A stretch of DNA of 64,000 nt from Vicinamibacterales bacterium. Its GTDB lineage: Bacteria; Acidobacteriota; Vicinamibacteria; Vicinamibacterales; UBA8438. How positions within the stretch are numbered: the first letter of the stretch is position 1; each line of letters opens with the position of its first letter. Made by a program: the position numbers and the translations under genes. The DNA lies in the NCBI GenBank assembly GCA_937766455.1, contig CALLXD010000034.1, forward strand, positions 1 through 64,000. Direction: 5' to 3'. The notes beneath the pieces are model-generated. The model was not told the origin of the DNA and did no database searches. It was given only the letters and a program-made list of their open reading frames with translations. Positions 34,603 to 43,740 of the stretch are shown here, in pieces.

Positions 34603-35252
34603 CCGGCGTCGTTCTGGAGATCGCCTGGCGCACCGTGTCGATGGCGGCGCTCGCCACCTTGGTCATGTTGCCGCCTGGCATCGCGCTGGCGTGGGTCCTG
34701 GCCCGTCGTCGGTTCCCGGGTCGTGCCCTGCTCGAGACGCTCGTGTCGTTGCCGCTGGTGATGCCGCCGGTGGCGACCGGGCTGATGCTCGTCTGGCTGT
34801 TTGGCCGACGTGGTCCCGCTGGAGGCCTGTTGGCTCGCTTGGGAACCGACGTGTTGTTCACGTGGCGAGCCATCGTGATCGCGATGGCCGTGATGGGGCT
34901 GCCGTTGCTGGTGCGCGCGGCCCGTGCCGGGTTCGAGCAGGTCGACCGGCGCTACGAGGAGATCGCGGCTACGCTGGGCGCCAGTCCCGTACGGGTCTTC
35001 TTGACCATCAGTCTGCCACTGGCCAAGCGCGGGGTGCTGGCCGGCGCGCTCCTCGGATTTTCTCGTGCCTTGGGTGAGTTTGGCGCCACCATCATGGTGG
35101 CGGGGGCGCTACCGAGTACCCGGACGATTGCCGTGGCCATTTACAGCTACACGGAAACCGGGCAGGACGCGGCCGCGGCCATCATGCTGGCCGTCTCGGC
35201 GAGCATCGCGTTCGGCGCGCTGTTCCTGTCTAACCGCGTCGCCGCGACCTAG
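34599..35252 (+). CDS. modB: ModB, molybdate ABC transporter permease
   Basis: A 217-residue inner-membrane permease with about five helices. The ABC-coupling (EAA) loop is YEEIAATLGASPVRVFLTISLPLA near 125-148; PLVMPPVATGLMLVWLF near 48-65 is typical of ModB. The start overlaps modA by four bases. It carries molybdate through the membrane using energy from ModC. Confidence 0.94.
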   Translation: MTGVVLEIAWRTVSMAALATLVMLPPGIALAWVLARRRFPGRALLETLVSLPLVMPPVATGLMLVWLFGRRGPAGGLLARLGTDVLFTWRAIVIAMAVMGLPLLVRAARAGFEQVDRRYEEIAATLGASPVRVFLTISLPLAKRGVLAGALLGFSRALGEFGATIMVAGALPSTRTIAVAIYSYTETGQDAAAAIMLAVSASIAFGALFLSNRVAAT

Positions 35253-35336
35253 CAGGCCGTGGTGACAGTCCAGCGCCGGTCGAATGCAGCGGCACGCTTG
35301 CCGCGGTCTGCTAGTTCAGAGGTTGGTCCGCTACCC

Positions 35337-36008
35337 ATGTCCGTGGCTATCACGCTCGACTTTGTGCTGCGCCAGGGCGACTTCACGCTCGAACTACGGG
35401 AGCGCGTTGACGCTCGGGTCGTCGCATTGTTCGGACCGTCCGGCTCCGGCAAGACGAGCGTGCTGGAGGCGATCGCCGGGCTCCGGACGCCCGCCCGTGG
35501 CGTGATCCGCATCGGACCCCGGACCCTCTACAGCTCGGAGGATCGCGTCCATGTTCCGCCCCACGAGCGGAACGTTGGCTATGTGCCGCAGGATTTGGCC
35601 CTGTTTCCGCACATGAACGTCAGACGCAACATTCTGTACGGTGTCGGGTCGTCTCAGGATGACGGGCAGGCGACCACCCTCGACCAGATCCTGTCCCTGC
35701 TGGAGTTGCACCCGCTGCTGAACCGGCAGGTGGGTGATTTGTCAGGGGGTGAGCGCCAGCGGGTGGCGCTGGCGCGGGCGCTCAGTACGTCCCCGCTATT
35801 GCTCGTGCTTGACGAGCCGCTCACCGGGCTTGATCGCGGTTTGCGCGCCCGGGTGCTGCCCTATCTCGAGCGCATTAGGGATGAGTTGTCGACCCCGATG
35901 GTGTACGTGTCGCACGACGAATCCGAGGTGCGCGCCCTGGCCGATTGGGTCGTCGAACTGGACGGGGGCCGCGCCAGTCGGTCGGGACCAGAGCTTGGCC
36001 GGTCGTGA
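35337..36008 (+). CDS. modC: ModC, molybdate ABC transporter ATP-binding protein (short form)
   Basis: A 223-residue ATPase. Walker A is LFGPSGSGKTSVLEAIAGL near 30-48, the Q-loop is VGYVPQDLALFPHMNV, the ABC signature is LSGGERQRVALARAL near 133-147, Walker B is LLVLDEPLTGLD, and the switch His is in YVSHDESEV. It lacks the C-terminal TOBE domain usual for ModC (about 350 residues); that domain exists instead on the nearby regulator. I chose ATG 35337 because it starts at the domain edge; an in-frame start at 35259, six bases after modB, would add 26 unconserved residues. Confidence 0.9.
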   Translation: MSVAITLDFVLRQGDFTLELRERVDARVVALFGPSGSGKTSVLEAIAGLRTPARGVIRIGPRTLYSSEDRVHVPPHERNVGYVPQDLALFPHMNVRRNILYGVGSSQDDGQATTLDQILSLLELHPLLNRQVGDLSGGERQRVALARALSTSPLLLVLDEPLTGLDRGLRARVLPYLERIRDELSTPMVYVSHDESEVRALADWVVELDGGRASRSGPELGRS

Positions 36009-36015
36009 ACCTGCG

Positions 36016-36789
36016 TCACAAGAACAGCTCAACGACGAAATACAGGATGGATGGCGCGAGCAGACAGCCCGCACCCGTATAGAACGTGGCGGTCATCGCT
36101 CCGTAGGGCACGAGTTTCGGGTCCGTCGCCGCGAGCCCACCGGCCACGCCACTGGTGGTGCCCATGAGGCCCCCGTAGATCAGCGCGGAGTGCGCGTTGT
36201 TCAATCCGATATGCGGCGCCACGAATGGCGTGCCGATCATGACCAATACCGACTTCGTGAGCCCAGCCGCCACACTCAGTGCGATGACTTCGCTGCTGGC
36301 CCCCAGCGCGGTGCCGGTCACCGGACCCACGATGTAGGTTGCCGCTCCGGCGCCAATGGTCGTCACTGCCACGGGATCCGTGTAGCCGAACGAGACCGCG
36401 ACGACGGCGCCGATCACGAACGACAGCAGCACCCCGATCACAATCGACAGTGCGCCGACCGCGCCCGCGCCTTTCAGAGCCCGGACATCGGCGCCGAAGG
36501 CGGTGGCCACGATCGCGAAGTCGCGAAACATGGATCCGCCCAGGACACCGACTCCGGCCAGCAGCGGAATGTCAGAGAGGCCCCGGCTTCCGCCGGTGGT
36601 GAATCCTCCCCACCACGCCAACACCAGACCGAGCGCAATGGCGATGGCGGACCCGTGCACCTGGCCGCGCGTGAGTTTTGCGGAAATCAGGTATGAGAGC
36701 CATACCAGCGCACCGACGAACATAAACGCGGTGATCAGCCCGTTGGAGGCGAGGACGTTCTCCAGGGTCTCAAGAATCATCTTGACCAC
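36016..36789 (-). CDS. madM: MadM, malonate transporter subunit
   Basis: A 257-residue membrane protein with 6-8 hydrophobic helices. The sequence follows MadM: NVLASNGLITAFMFVGALVW at the start, GGSRGLSDIPLLAGVGVLGGSMFRD near 66-90, GYTDPVAVTTIGAGAATYIVGPVTG near 133, and SALIYGGLMGTTSGVAGGLA near 205. MadL and MadM form a two-component sodium- or proton-linked malonate importer. It overlaps madL by 20 bases. No malonate decarboxylase genes are present in the window. Confidence 0.88.
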   Translation of the reverse strand: MVKMILETLENVLASNGLITAFMFVGALVWLSYLISAKLTRGQVHGSAIAIALGLVLAWWGGFTTGGSRGLSDIPLLAGVGVLGGSMFRDFAIVATAFGADVRALKGAGAVGALSIVIGVLLSFVIGAVVAVSFGYTDPVAVTTIGAGAATYIVGPVTGTALGASSEVIALSVAAGLTKSVLVMIGTPFVAPHIGLNNAHSALIYGGLMGTTSGVAGGLAATDPKLVPYGAMTATFYTGAGCLLAPSILYFVVELFL

Positions 36790-37141
36790 CTCGTCCCAGA
36801 TGCGCCAACAGGGGGATCATCGCGAAACTAGCGGAGACCGCGGCCACACCGGCGACGATGGCCATCCAGCCGCCTGAGAGTGCCGAGAAGACGTTCTGCC
36901 GCGCCGCCATCGCCACGACGATGGGGATGTACATCGCGCTCCAGAAGCCGATGCCCTTTTCGGTGAACGGGCTGAGCTTGCGTTCAGCAGACCCGAGATT
37001 GGAGAGCACGAGCAGCAGGAGCATGGCAATGCCGACGCCGCCCACATTAGCCTGGACGCCCATGACCTCGCCGAGCATGTCGCCAAGGAACACCCCGACC
37101 AGCATGCAGAACGATAACAACGCGACCCCGTAAATCACCAC
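36770..37141 (-). CDS. madL: MadL, malonate transporter subunit
   Basis: A 123-residue protein with about four membrane helices: YGVALLSFCMLVGVFLGDMLGEVMGVQANVGG begins it, then AMLLLLVLSN and GFWSAMYIPIVVAMAARQNV, all typical of MadL. The start is a GTG at 37141 preceded by AAGGAGA at good spacing. It is divergent from the MatC-type carrier gene. Confidence 0.88.
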   Translation of the reverse strand: MVIYGVALLSFCMLVGVFLGDMLGEVMGVQANVGGVGIAMLLLLVLSNLGSAERKLSPFTEKGIGFWSAMYIPIVVAMAARQNVFSALSGGWMAIVAGVAAVSASFAMIPLLAHLGRGGQDDS

Positions 37142-37162
37142 AACCGGTTCTCCTTACTAGGC

Positions 37163-37177
37163 CGGGGCTGTGCCCCG
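37163..37177. repeat. Short palindromic intergenic repeat, copy 1
   Basis: CGGGGC-TGT-GCCCCG forms a perfect 6-bp stem with a 3-base loop, followed by GAACCC and a less regular GC-rich tail. A related element stands at 41566-41580 with the same order: hairpin, GA[AG]CCC, GC-rich tail. It lies in the madL-matC divergent spacer. Confidence 0.45.
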
Positions 37178-37312
37178 AACCCGCGCAAGCGTTACGCAGC
37201 GGCCGTTCCCGATCTCAGTGGACCCGTCGCCCCCGACGAACAGCGAGACGACGTTATCCGATCCGGCCCCACCCCACAACGGCCAGATGTCGTCCGCTAT
37301 ACTCCTCGCCAC

Positions 37313-38599
37313 ATGGATGCCGCAACTCTGTCGCTCGTGGCGCTGGCGATCGCCATCGTCGTCAGTTGCACGATTCGGCTGCACGTCGGGTTCCTGGCCA
37401 TCGCGCTCGCATGGATTGTTGGTGTGTATGTGGCCGACATGAGCGCCCGAGAGGTGATGGCCGGTTTTCCGACGCGTCTGTTCCTGACCTTGGCCGGGGT
37501 CACGCTGTTGTTCTCGCAGGCCCAAGCCAACGGCACCCTGGACCTGATCGCGCAGAAAGCGGTACGGCTGTGCAGGGGCAACGTCGGGCTGATGCCGATG
37601 ATGTTCTTTGCGTTGTCGTTTGTCCTGTCATCCATTGGTCCTGGCAGCATCGCCTCTACGGCGCTGATGGCCCCGATGGGGATGGCCGTGGCCGGCCAGG
37701 TTGGGATTCCGGCGTTCTGGATGGCCGTCATGATCGGCCACGGCGGCAACGCGGCAGCCCTATCACCCTTCGCGCCAGCGGGCATCATCGTCAACGGGGT
37801 GATGGAGGGCATCGGGCTGGGCGGTCACGAGCTTGCGAACTATCTCAACAACGCCATGGCGCACATCGTCGTCGTATTTAGCGCCTATCTTTTGTTTGGC
37901 GGTTGGAAGCTGCTCTCCCGCCGCCACGATGGGGCCCTGGCTGTGCCGTCGGCCGACGGCTCAGGTTCGGCGCCCCCGAGCGAGTTCGGGAGGAACCACT
38001 GGCTCACTGTGGGCGTCATCGGTGTCCTGCTGACGGCCGTGGTCGTGCTGAACGTGGATGTCGGACTCGGCGCGTTCGCGTGTGCGGTCGTGCTCGCACT
38101 GCTCAAGGCGGGTGACGAGTCTGAGGCCGTGAACCGGATGCCCTGGCGCGTCATCATGATGGTGTGCGGAGTCACCGTGTTGATCTCGGTGCTGGACGAG
38201 ACCGGTGGGCTGGCCCTGTTCACCCGCATTCTGGCCGGCATTTCGACTCCCGACACGGTCACCGCCATCATGGCGTTCACGACCGGATTCATTTCGATTT
38301 ACAGCAGTACGTCAGGCGTGGTCCTCCCGGCGTTCTTGCCAACCGTGCCGGACCTGGCCCAGCAACTCGGCGACGTCAACCCTCTCGCGATCGCCTCGTC
38401 GATGAACATCGGTGCGCATCTGGTCGACGTTTCCGCGTTGTCGACGCTCGGTGCGCTGTGCATGGCCGCTGCGCCGAAGCACGAAGACAGTCGGAAGCTG
38501 TTCAACAACCTCATGATCTGGGGGCTGTCCATGACGCTCGTAGGCAGCGCCATCTGCTGGCTTTTCTTCACCGTTCTCGAGGTCGGTCTCAGTTACTAG
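37313..38599 (+). CDS. MatC-type dicarboxylate (malonate) carrier, SLC13/DASS superfamily
   Basis: A 428-residue membrane protein with 11-12 hydrophobic helices. The N-terminal half fits the MatC_N family (IRLHVGFLAIALAWIVGVYVA, FPTRLFLTLAGVTLLFSQAQANGT, FFALSFVLSSIGPGSIASTAL, MIGHGGNAAALSPFAPAGII). The C-terminal half repeats the fold (VIMMVCGVTVLISVLDETGG, IYSSTSGVVLPAFLPTVPDL). MatC of Rhizobium is a malonate carrier, which fits the divergent madLM. A TATACT box about 10 bases before the ATG suggests a very short 5' leader. Confidence 0.8.
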   Translation: MDAATLSLVALAIAIVVSCTIRLHVGFLAIALAWIVGVYVADMSAREVMAGFPTRLFLTLAGVTLLFSQAQANGTLDLIAQKAVRLCRGNVGLMPMMFFALSFVLSSIGPGSIASTALMAPMGMAVAGQVGIPAFWMAVMIGHGGNAAALSPFAPAGIIVNGVMEGIGLGGHELANYLNNAMAHIVVVFSAYLLFGGWKLLSRRHDGALAVPSADGSGSAPPSEFGRNHWLTVGVIGVLLTAVVVLNVDVGLGAFACAVVLALLKAGDESEAVNRMPWRVIMMVCGVTVLISVLDETGGLALFTRILAGISTPDTVTAIMAFTTGFISIYSSTSGVVLPAFLPTVPDLAQQLGDVNPLAIASSMNIGAHLVDVSALSTLGALCMAAAPKHEDSRKLFNNLMIWGLSMTLVGSAICWLFFTVLEVGLSY

Positions 38600-38749
38600 C
38601 TGGAGCCTCGGCGATACCGCGGACGGACGGCCCGCACGCACGACGACTCGCACCGATCGCCAGTTGAGTCGCGGCCGTGTGGTGGCGGGGCATATAGTGG
38701 TCCGGTTGTCGGCGGCGGTCCTCGAGGCCGACACTAATAGAAGACCGGT

Positions 38750-40093
38750 ATGCGAATCATCATCATTGGCGGCGGGGAGATCGGATATGCGCTGGCGCAG
38801 GCCTTGTCGTCAGAGCACGAGCTTTCGCTAGTTGACAACGACCCGGCGGTGTCCGATCGATTCGGGCTGCTCGACGTGCAGTTCCTGACCGGGAGCGGCA
38901 CCAGCACACGTGTACTCGACCGGGCCGGCGTGAAGGGCTGTGATCTACTGATCGCCTGCACGGACCTCGCTGAAGTGAATATCGTCGCGTGCGCGCTCGC
39001 CAGCCAGCTCGGCGCTGGCCGGACCATCTGTTTCGTGTCTCGGGAAGAATTCGCACAGACCGGGGAGGGGCGCGACAGTCTGAGCGAGCATTTCGGCATC
39101 GATCAGATCGTGTGGCCCGAGGCGCAGCTGGCTGACGCCATCGAGCGCATCATCATGGCGCCCGGCGCGGTCGATGCCGGGGCGTTCGTTGATGGTGCAA
39201 TCCGGTTGCTGGAATTCAGGCTCGGGGCCGAATCACCCTTCGTGGGTAGACCGATTTCGAAGCTAGACCTGCCTTACGGCGTAGTCATTGCCGCCGTCCA
39301 CCACGGTGAAGCGACGACCATTCCCCGTGGCCGGACCGTCCTCGATTCCGGAGACAAGGTCGTCCTTATGGGGACCCGCGTCGCCATGCAGACGCTGCAG
39401 CGCCAGCTTGCCCCGGGGGCTGACACCGCCAGATTGCGTCGAGTGACGATCATCGGCGGGGGGGACGTGGGGTTTCGCCTCGCCCAACACCTCGATAGCG
39501 CGCCTGGCATCGGTTTGACCATCGTCGAGCACGACCGCGCACGCGGCGAAATGCTGGCGGCGAAACTCGAAAATGCCCTGGTGCTCCAGGGTGACGGCAC
39601 GGACCTGGGGTTGCTCGAGAGTGAGGAAATCGGGCGGAGCGACGTGCTGGTGTCGGTCATCGATAACGACGAGCGAAATCTGCTCGCGTGCCTCATAGGG
39701 CAACAGCTCGGCGTGGGGTCGGTCATCACCCGCGTGAGCACGCCAGCCAACCTCCGCCTGTTCGAGCTGGTCGGTATCGACGTGGCCCTGTCGGCTCGGG
39801 GTGCGGCGGTCGCGTCCGTGGTTCATCAGATCGACGGCGGGCGGTCCAGCCTGCTGCAAGTCTTGGAGGAGGGACAGGCGAGGGTCGTCGAGTTGACGGT
39901 TCCGCCGCAGTTTCGGTCCACGGCGCTTCGCGATTTCGGGTTGCCGGACGACGCCGTCATCGGGTCGATTGTTCGCGGAGCCGATGTCATCGTGCCCCGG
40001 GGCGAGGATCGGATCGAGCCCGGCGACCGTCTTCTGATTTGCACCACCGGCCTGTCCGCCGAGGAACTGGGCAGGTTGTTCGCCGCCCGCTAG
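38750..40093 (+). CDS. trkA: TrkA, Trk potassium uptake NAD-binding regulatory subunit
   Basis: A 447-residue cytoplasmic protein with two RCK repeats. TrkA_N domains begin IIIIGGGEIGYALAQAL (residue 2) and VTIIGGGDVGFRLAQHL (near 230), each with a Rossmann GxGxxG-type loop and a following acid (LVDND, IVEHD). TrkA_C domains follow each (RLGAESPFVGRPISKLDLP; VPPQFRSTALRDFGLP). It gates the TrkH channel in response to NAD(H) or ATP. trkH starts three bases downstream. The 150 bases upstream hold no gene. Confidence 0.95.
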   Translation: MRIIIIGGGEIGYALAQALSSEHELSLVDNDPAVSDRFGLLDVQFLTGSGTSTRVLDRAGVKGCDLLIACTDLAEVNIVACALASQLGAGRTICFVSREEFAQTGEGRDSLSEHFGIDQIVWPEAQLADAIERIIMAPGAVDAGAFVDGAIRLLEFRLGAESPFVGRPISKLDLPYGVVIAAVHHGEATTIPRGRTVLDSGDKVVLMGTRVAMQTLQRQLAPGADTARLRRVTIIGGGDVGFRLAQHLDSAPGIGLTIVEHDRARGEMLAAKLENALVLQGDGTDLGLLESEEIGRSDVLVSVIDNDERNLLACLIGQQLGVGSVITRVSTPANLRLFELVGIDVALSARGAAVASVVHQIDGGRSSLLQVLEEGQARVVELTVPPQFRSTALRDFGLPDDAVIGSIVRGADVIVPRGEDRIEPGDRLLICTTGLSAEELGRLFAAR

Positions 40094-40096
40094 ATC

Positions 40097-41548
40097 ATGC
40101 GGCTCTCCATCATCGTCACCATTGCCGGCGGTCTGCTCCGCGGCTTCGGCCTCATGTTCGTGTGGCCCGTGGTCGTGGCCGCGTACTACCGAGAGTGGTC
40201 CGATCTCTGGGGGTTCGTCGTGGCGGGTGCGGTTGCCATTGCGCTCGGCCAGCTCATGCGGCTGGCCCATCCTGAACGCGAACCAGACCTCCGTCGTATC
40301 GAAGCGCTCGCGGTCGTGTCCGGCACCTGGCTGGTCGTCGCGGTGCTCGGCGCCGTGCCGTATGTGTGGGTGGGGCTGACACCGATCGACGCGCTGTTCG
40401 AGTCGATGTCCGGGTTTACCACCACTGGCGCCACCATCTTCACCGACTTCTCCGCTTTCGGCCGTGGGTTGCTGTTTTGGCGATCGCTGACCCAGTGGAT
40501 CGGGGGGATGGGTGTGATCACGCTGTTCGTGGCGATCCTTCCTCGCCTGGCCATGGGGGTCGGGCAGCTGTTCTTCGCCGAGGCTCCCGGTCCGACCGAC
40601 GAGAAACTCACACCACAGATCCGGAAGACAGCCGCCGTCCTGTGGCGCCTCTATGCCGGGCTGACGGCGGCCCTGTTCATCGCGTTGATGCTGGCCGGCA
40701 TGTCGCCATATGACGCCATCTGCCACGCCCTGACGACGTTGGCGGCCGGCGGGTTCTCGCCCAATCCGCTCTCTGTCGCGGGGTACGACAGTTCTGCCGT
40801 CGAGTGGATCATCTGTGTCTTCATGTTTCTTGCCGGGGCCAATTTCGCCCTGCAGTTTCGGGCGCTCTCGCGTCCAGGTCTCCTGGTTCGCGATGAGGAG
40901 TTCCGGGTCTATGGGGTCGTCGTCCTGGTGGCGACGGTGCTGGTGACCGGGTTCCTGTGGCAGGCAGGTGGTCCGCTCTCGACGGCTGTACGGCAGGGGC
41001 TCTTTCAAACGTTGTCCATCCTGACGACGACCGGCTTTGCGAGTGCAGACTTCAATCTGTGGGGTGACCAGACCCGCATGGTGCTCCTGGCGCTGATGTT
41101 CATCGGTGGGTGCGCCGGGTCGGCGGCGGGTGGGCCCAAGGTGCTTCGACACATGTTGATTGGTCGCTACACGCTGACCGAGTTGCGTCGGACGTTGCAT
41201 CCCCGCGCGGTGCTGCCGGTCAAGGCGAGCGGGAAGGTCATATCCGACACCGTGATGCGGACCGTCCTGGTCTTCTTCCTGTTCTATGTGCTGACCTTCG
41301 CGTTGTGCGCGATGGCGGTCATCTTGTTGGGCGCGGATCTGGTGACCGGCGTCACCGCGACGATGGCGACGCTTGGGAACGTCGGCCCCGGCTTGGGTGA
41401 GGTCGGCCCGATGGCGAGCTATGGGCATCTGCACCCGCTGAGCAAGCTCGTGCTGACTGGCGCCATGTGGGTGGGCCGACTGGAAGTGCTGACCGTACTT
41501 GCCCTGCTGCGCCTCGAGGTGTGGCGTTCAGCCCACTGGCGACCGTAG
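40097..41548 (+). CDS. trkH: TrkH, potassium uptake channel subunit
   Basis: A 483-residue membrane protein of the SKT family. Filter-type loops with conserved glycines are visible: SMSGFTTTGATIFTD near 110, HALTTLAAGGFSP near 212, LTTTGFASADFNLWG near 310, and MATLGNVGPGLGEVGP near 420. It carries potassium across the inner membrane with TrkA. The frame opposite to trkAH on the minus strand is open for 723 codons but is a shadow. A short palindromic repeat follows the stop. Confidence 0.95.
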   Translation: MRLSIIVTIAGGLLRGFGLMFVWPVVVAAYYREWSDLWGFVVAGAVAIALGQLMRLAHPEREPDLRRIEALAVVSGTWLVVAVLGAVPYVWVGLTPIDALFESMSGFTTTGATIFTDFSAFGRGLLFWRSLTQWIGGMGVITLFVAILPRLAMGVGQLFFAEAPGPTDEKLTPQIRKTAAVLWRLYAGLTAALFIALMLAGMSPYDAICHALTTLAAGGFSPNPLSVAGYDSSAVEWIICVFMFLAGANFALQFRALSRPGLLVRDEEFRVYGVVVLVATVLVTGFLWQAGGPLSTAVRQGLFQTLSILTTTGFASADFNLWGDQTRMVLLALMFIGGCAGSAAGGPKVLRHMLIGRYTLTELRRTLHPRAVLPVKASGKVISDTVMRTVLVFFLFYVLTFALCAMAVILLGADLVTGVTATMATLGNVGPGLGEVGPMASYGHLHPLSKLVLTGAMWVGRLEVLTVLALLRLEVWRSAHWRP

Positions 41549-41565
41549 GGGAAGGTGTAATTAGA

Positions 41566-41580
41566 CGGGGCTTTACCCCG
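41566..41580. repeat. Short palindromic intergenic repeat, copy 2
   Basis: CGGGG-CTTTA-CCCCG, a 5-bp stem, is followed by AGCCCC and a GC-rich tail ending GCGGGGCCC. It resembles the element at 37163-37177. It starts 17 bases after the trkH stop and may also act as a weak terminator. Confidence 0.4.
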
Positions 41581-41623
41581 AGCCCCACGCCGACGCTTCG
41601 CGGGGCCCATGAGGATGTTTGCC

Positions 41624-42078
41624 ATGCTGCTCTATCTCGCTATCACGGCGACGCGGTCAGTCCCGCTGAGGACCCCCAACGCCCGTTGTCGCCGCTTGGC
41701 CGCACGCAAGTCGACCGGTTGTCGAGTCAGGCGGCGGAGCGGGCGGTGCGTCCCGCCGCGATCTGGCACAGCGGAAAGTTGCGCGCGCGCCAGACGGCGG
41801 AGGCGTACTGGCGGGCCTGTAATCCGCTGGCCGAGTTCTCGGCCGCGCGGTGGATGCAGCCGGGCGATCCGCCTCGCATTGCTGACCTGCTCCTCGGTGA
41901 GACGCGTGACATCCTGCTGGCCGGTCACATGCCGCATCTGGACCGGCTCCTGGGCCATCTGCTTGGCGGGCCAGGGTCATCGACCGCCCGGTTTCCGCTG
42001 AACGGGTTGGTTGTGGTCGAGCAGGTCGAATCCGGATGGGAAGCGCGTTGGCGCCTGGAGGCGGTCTCGACGGAGTGA
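41624..42078 (+). CDS. sixA: SixA-like phosphohistidine phosphatase, frameshifted near the N-terminus
   Basis: The N-terminal strand MLLYLA is in the frame of ATG 41624. From about 41645 the family sequence moves to another frame: HGDAVSPAEDPQRPLSPLGR, WHSGKLRARQTAEAYW near 60, LLLGETRDILLAGHMPHLDRLL near 110. These match short SixA-type histidine phosphatases, with catalytic His in HGD and later in AGHMPH. Inserting one base at about 41642-41644 restores LYLAHHGDAV. With the base missing the start is lost. About 150 residues when repaired. The partner phosphorelay is unknown. Confidence 0.7.
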
Positions 42079-42134
42079 GGGCTTCTGGTGGCAATCACCG
42101 CGTGCCACGACCGCAACAGACGTGTGCGGGCTGG

Positions 42135-43604
42135 CTACGCGTGCAGGGCCGTAAGCTGCTCCTGCAGGAGTTCCCAGGCGCGCGCCACGTGACGCTCCGT
42201 GGTGCGAATGTGACCCACGGCCAGTCTCAAGGTGAATCGGTTCTTGATGCGCGCGTGTGACAGAAACACATCGCCGGTGGCATTGACGGCGTCCAGGAGC
42301 CGGGCGTTGAGGTCGTCGAGCGCTGAGTCGTCCTCCCGCAGTTCGGGCGGAGAGGCCCGGAAGCACACCACGGAAAACGGCACCGGGGCCACCCGCTCGA
42401 ACGTCTCGCTCGCATCGACCCAACGGCCGAACAGTGCGGCCAGGCGGATATGTTCGGCCAGCCGCCGACGCATCCCGTCCGCGCCGAAATGGCGCAGCAC
42501 CATCCACAGCTTGAGGGCGCGGAAACGACGTCCGAGCTGCACACCGGTGTCCATCAAATTGCGCACCGGTTCCGTGTCCCAGGTCTGCAGGTATGAGGGG
42601 GTGACGGAGAACGCCTCGCGCACCCGGTCCATACGGCGGCAGTAGAACGCGCTGAGGTCGAAGGGCGTGAACAGCCACTTGTGTGGGTTGATCACGAGCG
42701 ACGCGGCGCGGTCACACCCGTCCAGGGTGGCCTCGAAGCCCGGAATCATCGCGGCCGCGCCGGCGTAGGCCGCGTCAACGTGCAGCCAGAGACGCTCACG
42801 GTCGCAGATGTCCGCGATGGCTCCCACCGGGTCGACGCTGGTCACGGCCGTCGTGCCGACTGTGGCCACGACCGCGAGTGGGATGCATCCGTCCCGCCGG
42901 TCGCGGCTGATGGCCTCTGCCAGCCGTTCGGGCCGCATCCGAAACTGGGTGTCGGCCTCGATACGCCGGAGCGACGACAGCCCAAGACCGAGCATGATCA
43001 TCGCCTTGTCGACTGAGGAATGCGCGTGCTCGGAGCAATACACTCGCAGTCCGGGCCCGTCGGGTCGGCCCGCCAGGCCCTGTTCACGGACCTCCGGAAC
43101 CGCGTCCTGACGGGCGGCGGCGAGCGCATGCAGGGTGGCGATTGAGGCGGTGTCGTAGATCACGCCTTCGAACGCCTCCGGGAGATGCACGAGGCGTCGC
43201 AGCCACCCCAGTGCCACTTCTTCCAGCTCGGTGACGGCCGGGGACGTGCGCCACAGCATGCCTTGCGCGTTGAACGCGGCGCTCATGAATTCGGCCAGGA
43301 TGCCGGGTCCGCTCCCGCTGATGGCGAAATAGGCGAAGAAGCCGGGGTGATTCCAATGTGTGATGCCAGGCACGATCACCCGTTCGACGTCCGCGAGAAT
43401 CGCATCAAAGGACTCCCCGGCGTCCGGGGCTGAGCTGGGGAGGGCGTCGCGGATGTCACCGGGGCGCACCCGCGAGAGCACCGGGTAGTGTTCGGCGTCT
43501 TCCAGATACTGGGCGATCCAGTCCACCAACTGGTGTCCGGCCTGACGGAAGGCCGCGCCGTCCATGTCGCCGAGCGGCGGAGGGCCGCCGGAACGTTCGG
43601 TCAT
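42135..43604 (-). CDS. Pyridoxal-phosphate-dependent aromatic-amino-acid/tryptophan decarboxylase family protein
   Basis: A 489-residue group II decarboxylase. The N-terminal cap contains ITHWNHPGFFAYFAISGSGPG near 81. The PLP core has VYCSEHAHSSVDKA near 188-201, WLHVDAAYAGAA with Asp near 277, and the Schiff-base lysine in INPHKWLFTPFD (Lys near 309). This family decarboxylates tryptophan, tyrosine, DOPA or phenylalanine; the substrate here cannot be assigned. ATG 43604 was chosen; ATGs at 43661 and 43565 are also in frame and no start has a clear ribosome site. It is divergent from the OsmC-family gene. Confidence 0.87.
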   Translation of the reverse strand: MTERSGGPPPLGDMDGAAFRQAGHQLVDWIAQYLEDAEHYPVLSRVRPGDIRDALPSSAPDAGESFDAILADVERVIVPGITHWNHPGFFAYFAISGSGPGILAEFMSAAFNAQGMLWRTSPAVTELEEVALGWLRRLVHLPEAFEGVIYDTASIATLHALAAARQDAVPEVREQGLAGRPDGPGLRVYCSEHAHSSVDKAMIMLGLGLSSLRRIEADTQFRMRPERLAEAISRDRRDGCIPLAVVATVGTTAVTSVDPVGAIADICDRERLWLHVDAAYAGAAAMIPGFEATLDGCDRAASLVINPHKWLFTPFDLSAFYCRRMDRVREAFSVTPSYLQTWDTEPVRNLMDTGVQLGRRFRALKLWMVLRHFGADGMRRRLAEHIRLAALFGRWVDASETFERVAPVPFSVVCFRASPPELREDDSALDDLNARLLDAVNATGDVFLSHARIKNRFTLRLAVGHIRTTERHVARAWELLQEQLTALHA

Positions 43605-43740
43605 CAGTTCGCTGGTCCGGGGCGGGGCCGTCTTGGTATCTGAGGCCGATGATCGTAGCATCAGGCGTTGGCCGGGCTGTCCGTCGGCGATGCGCTCTGA
43701 TCGTCGACGGCGATCGCTCCGGTGGCGACAAGGAGGTGTG

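Noticed and set aside
39263..41434. A 723-codon open frame on the minus strand
   Set aside because: It lies antisense to trkA-trkH, whose proteins are complete and clearly recognised. Its composition (rich in Arg, Gln and His) is that of a shadow frame.
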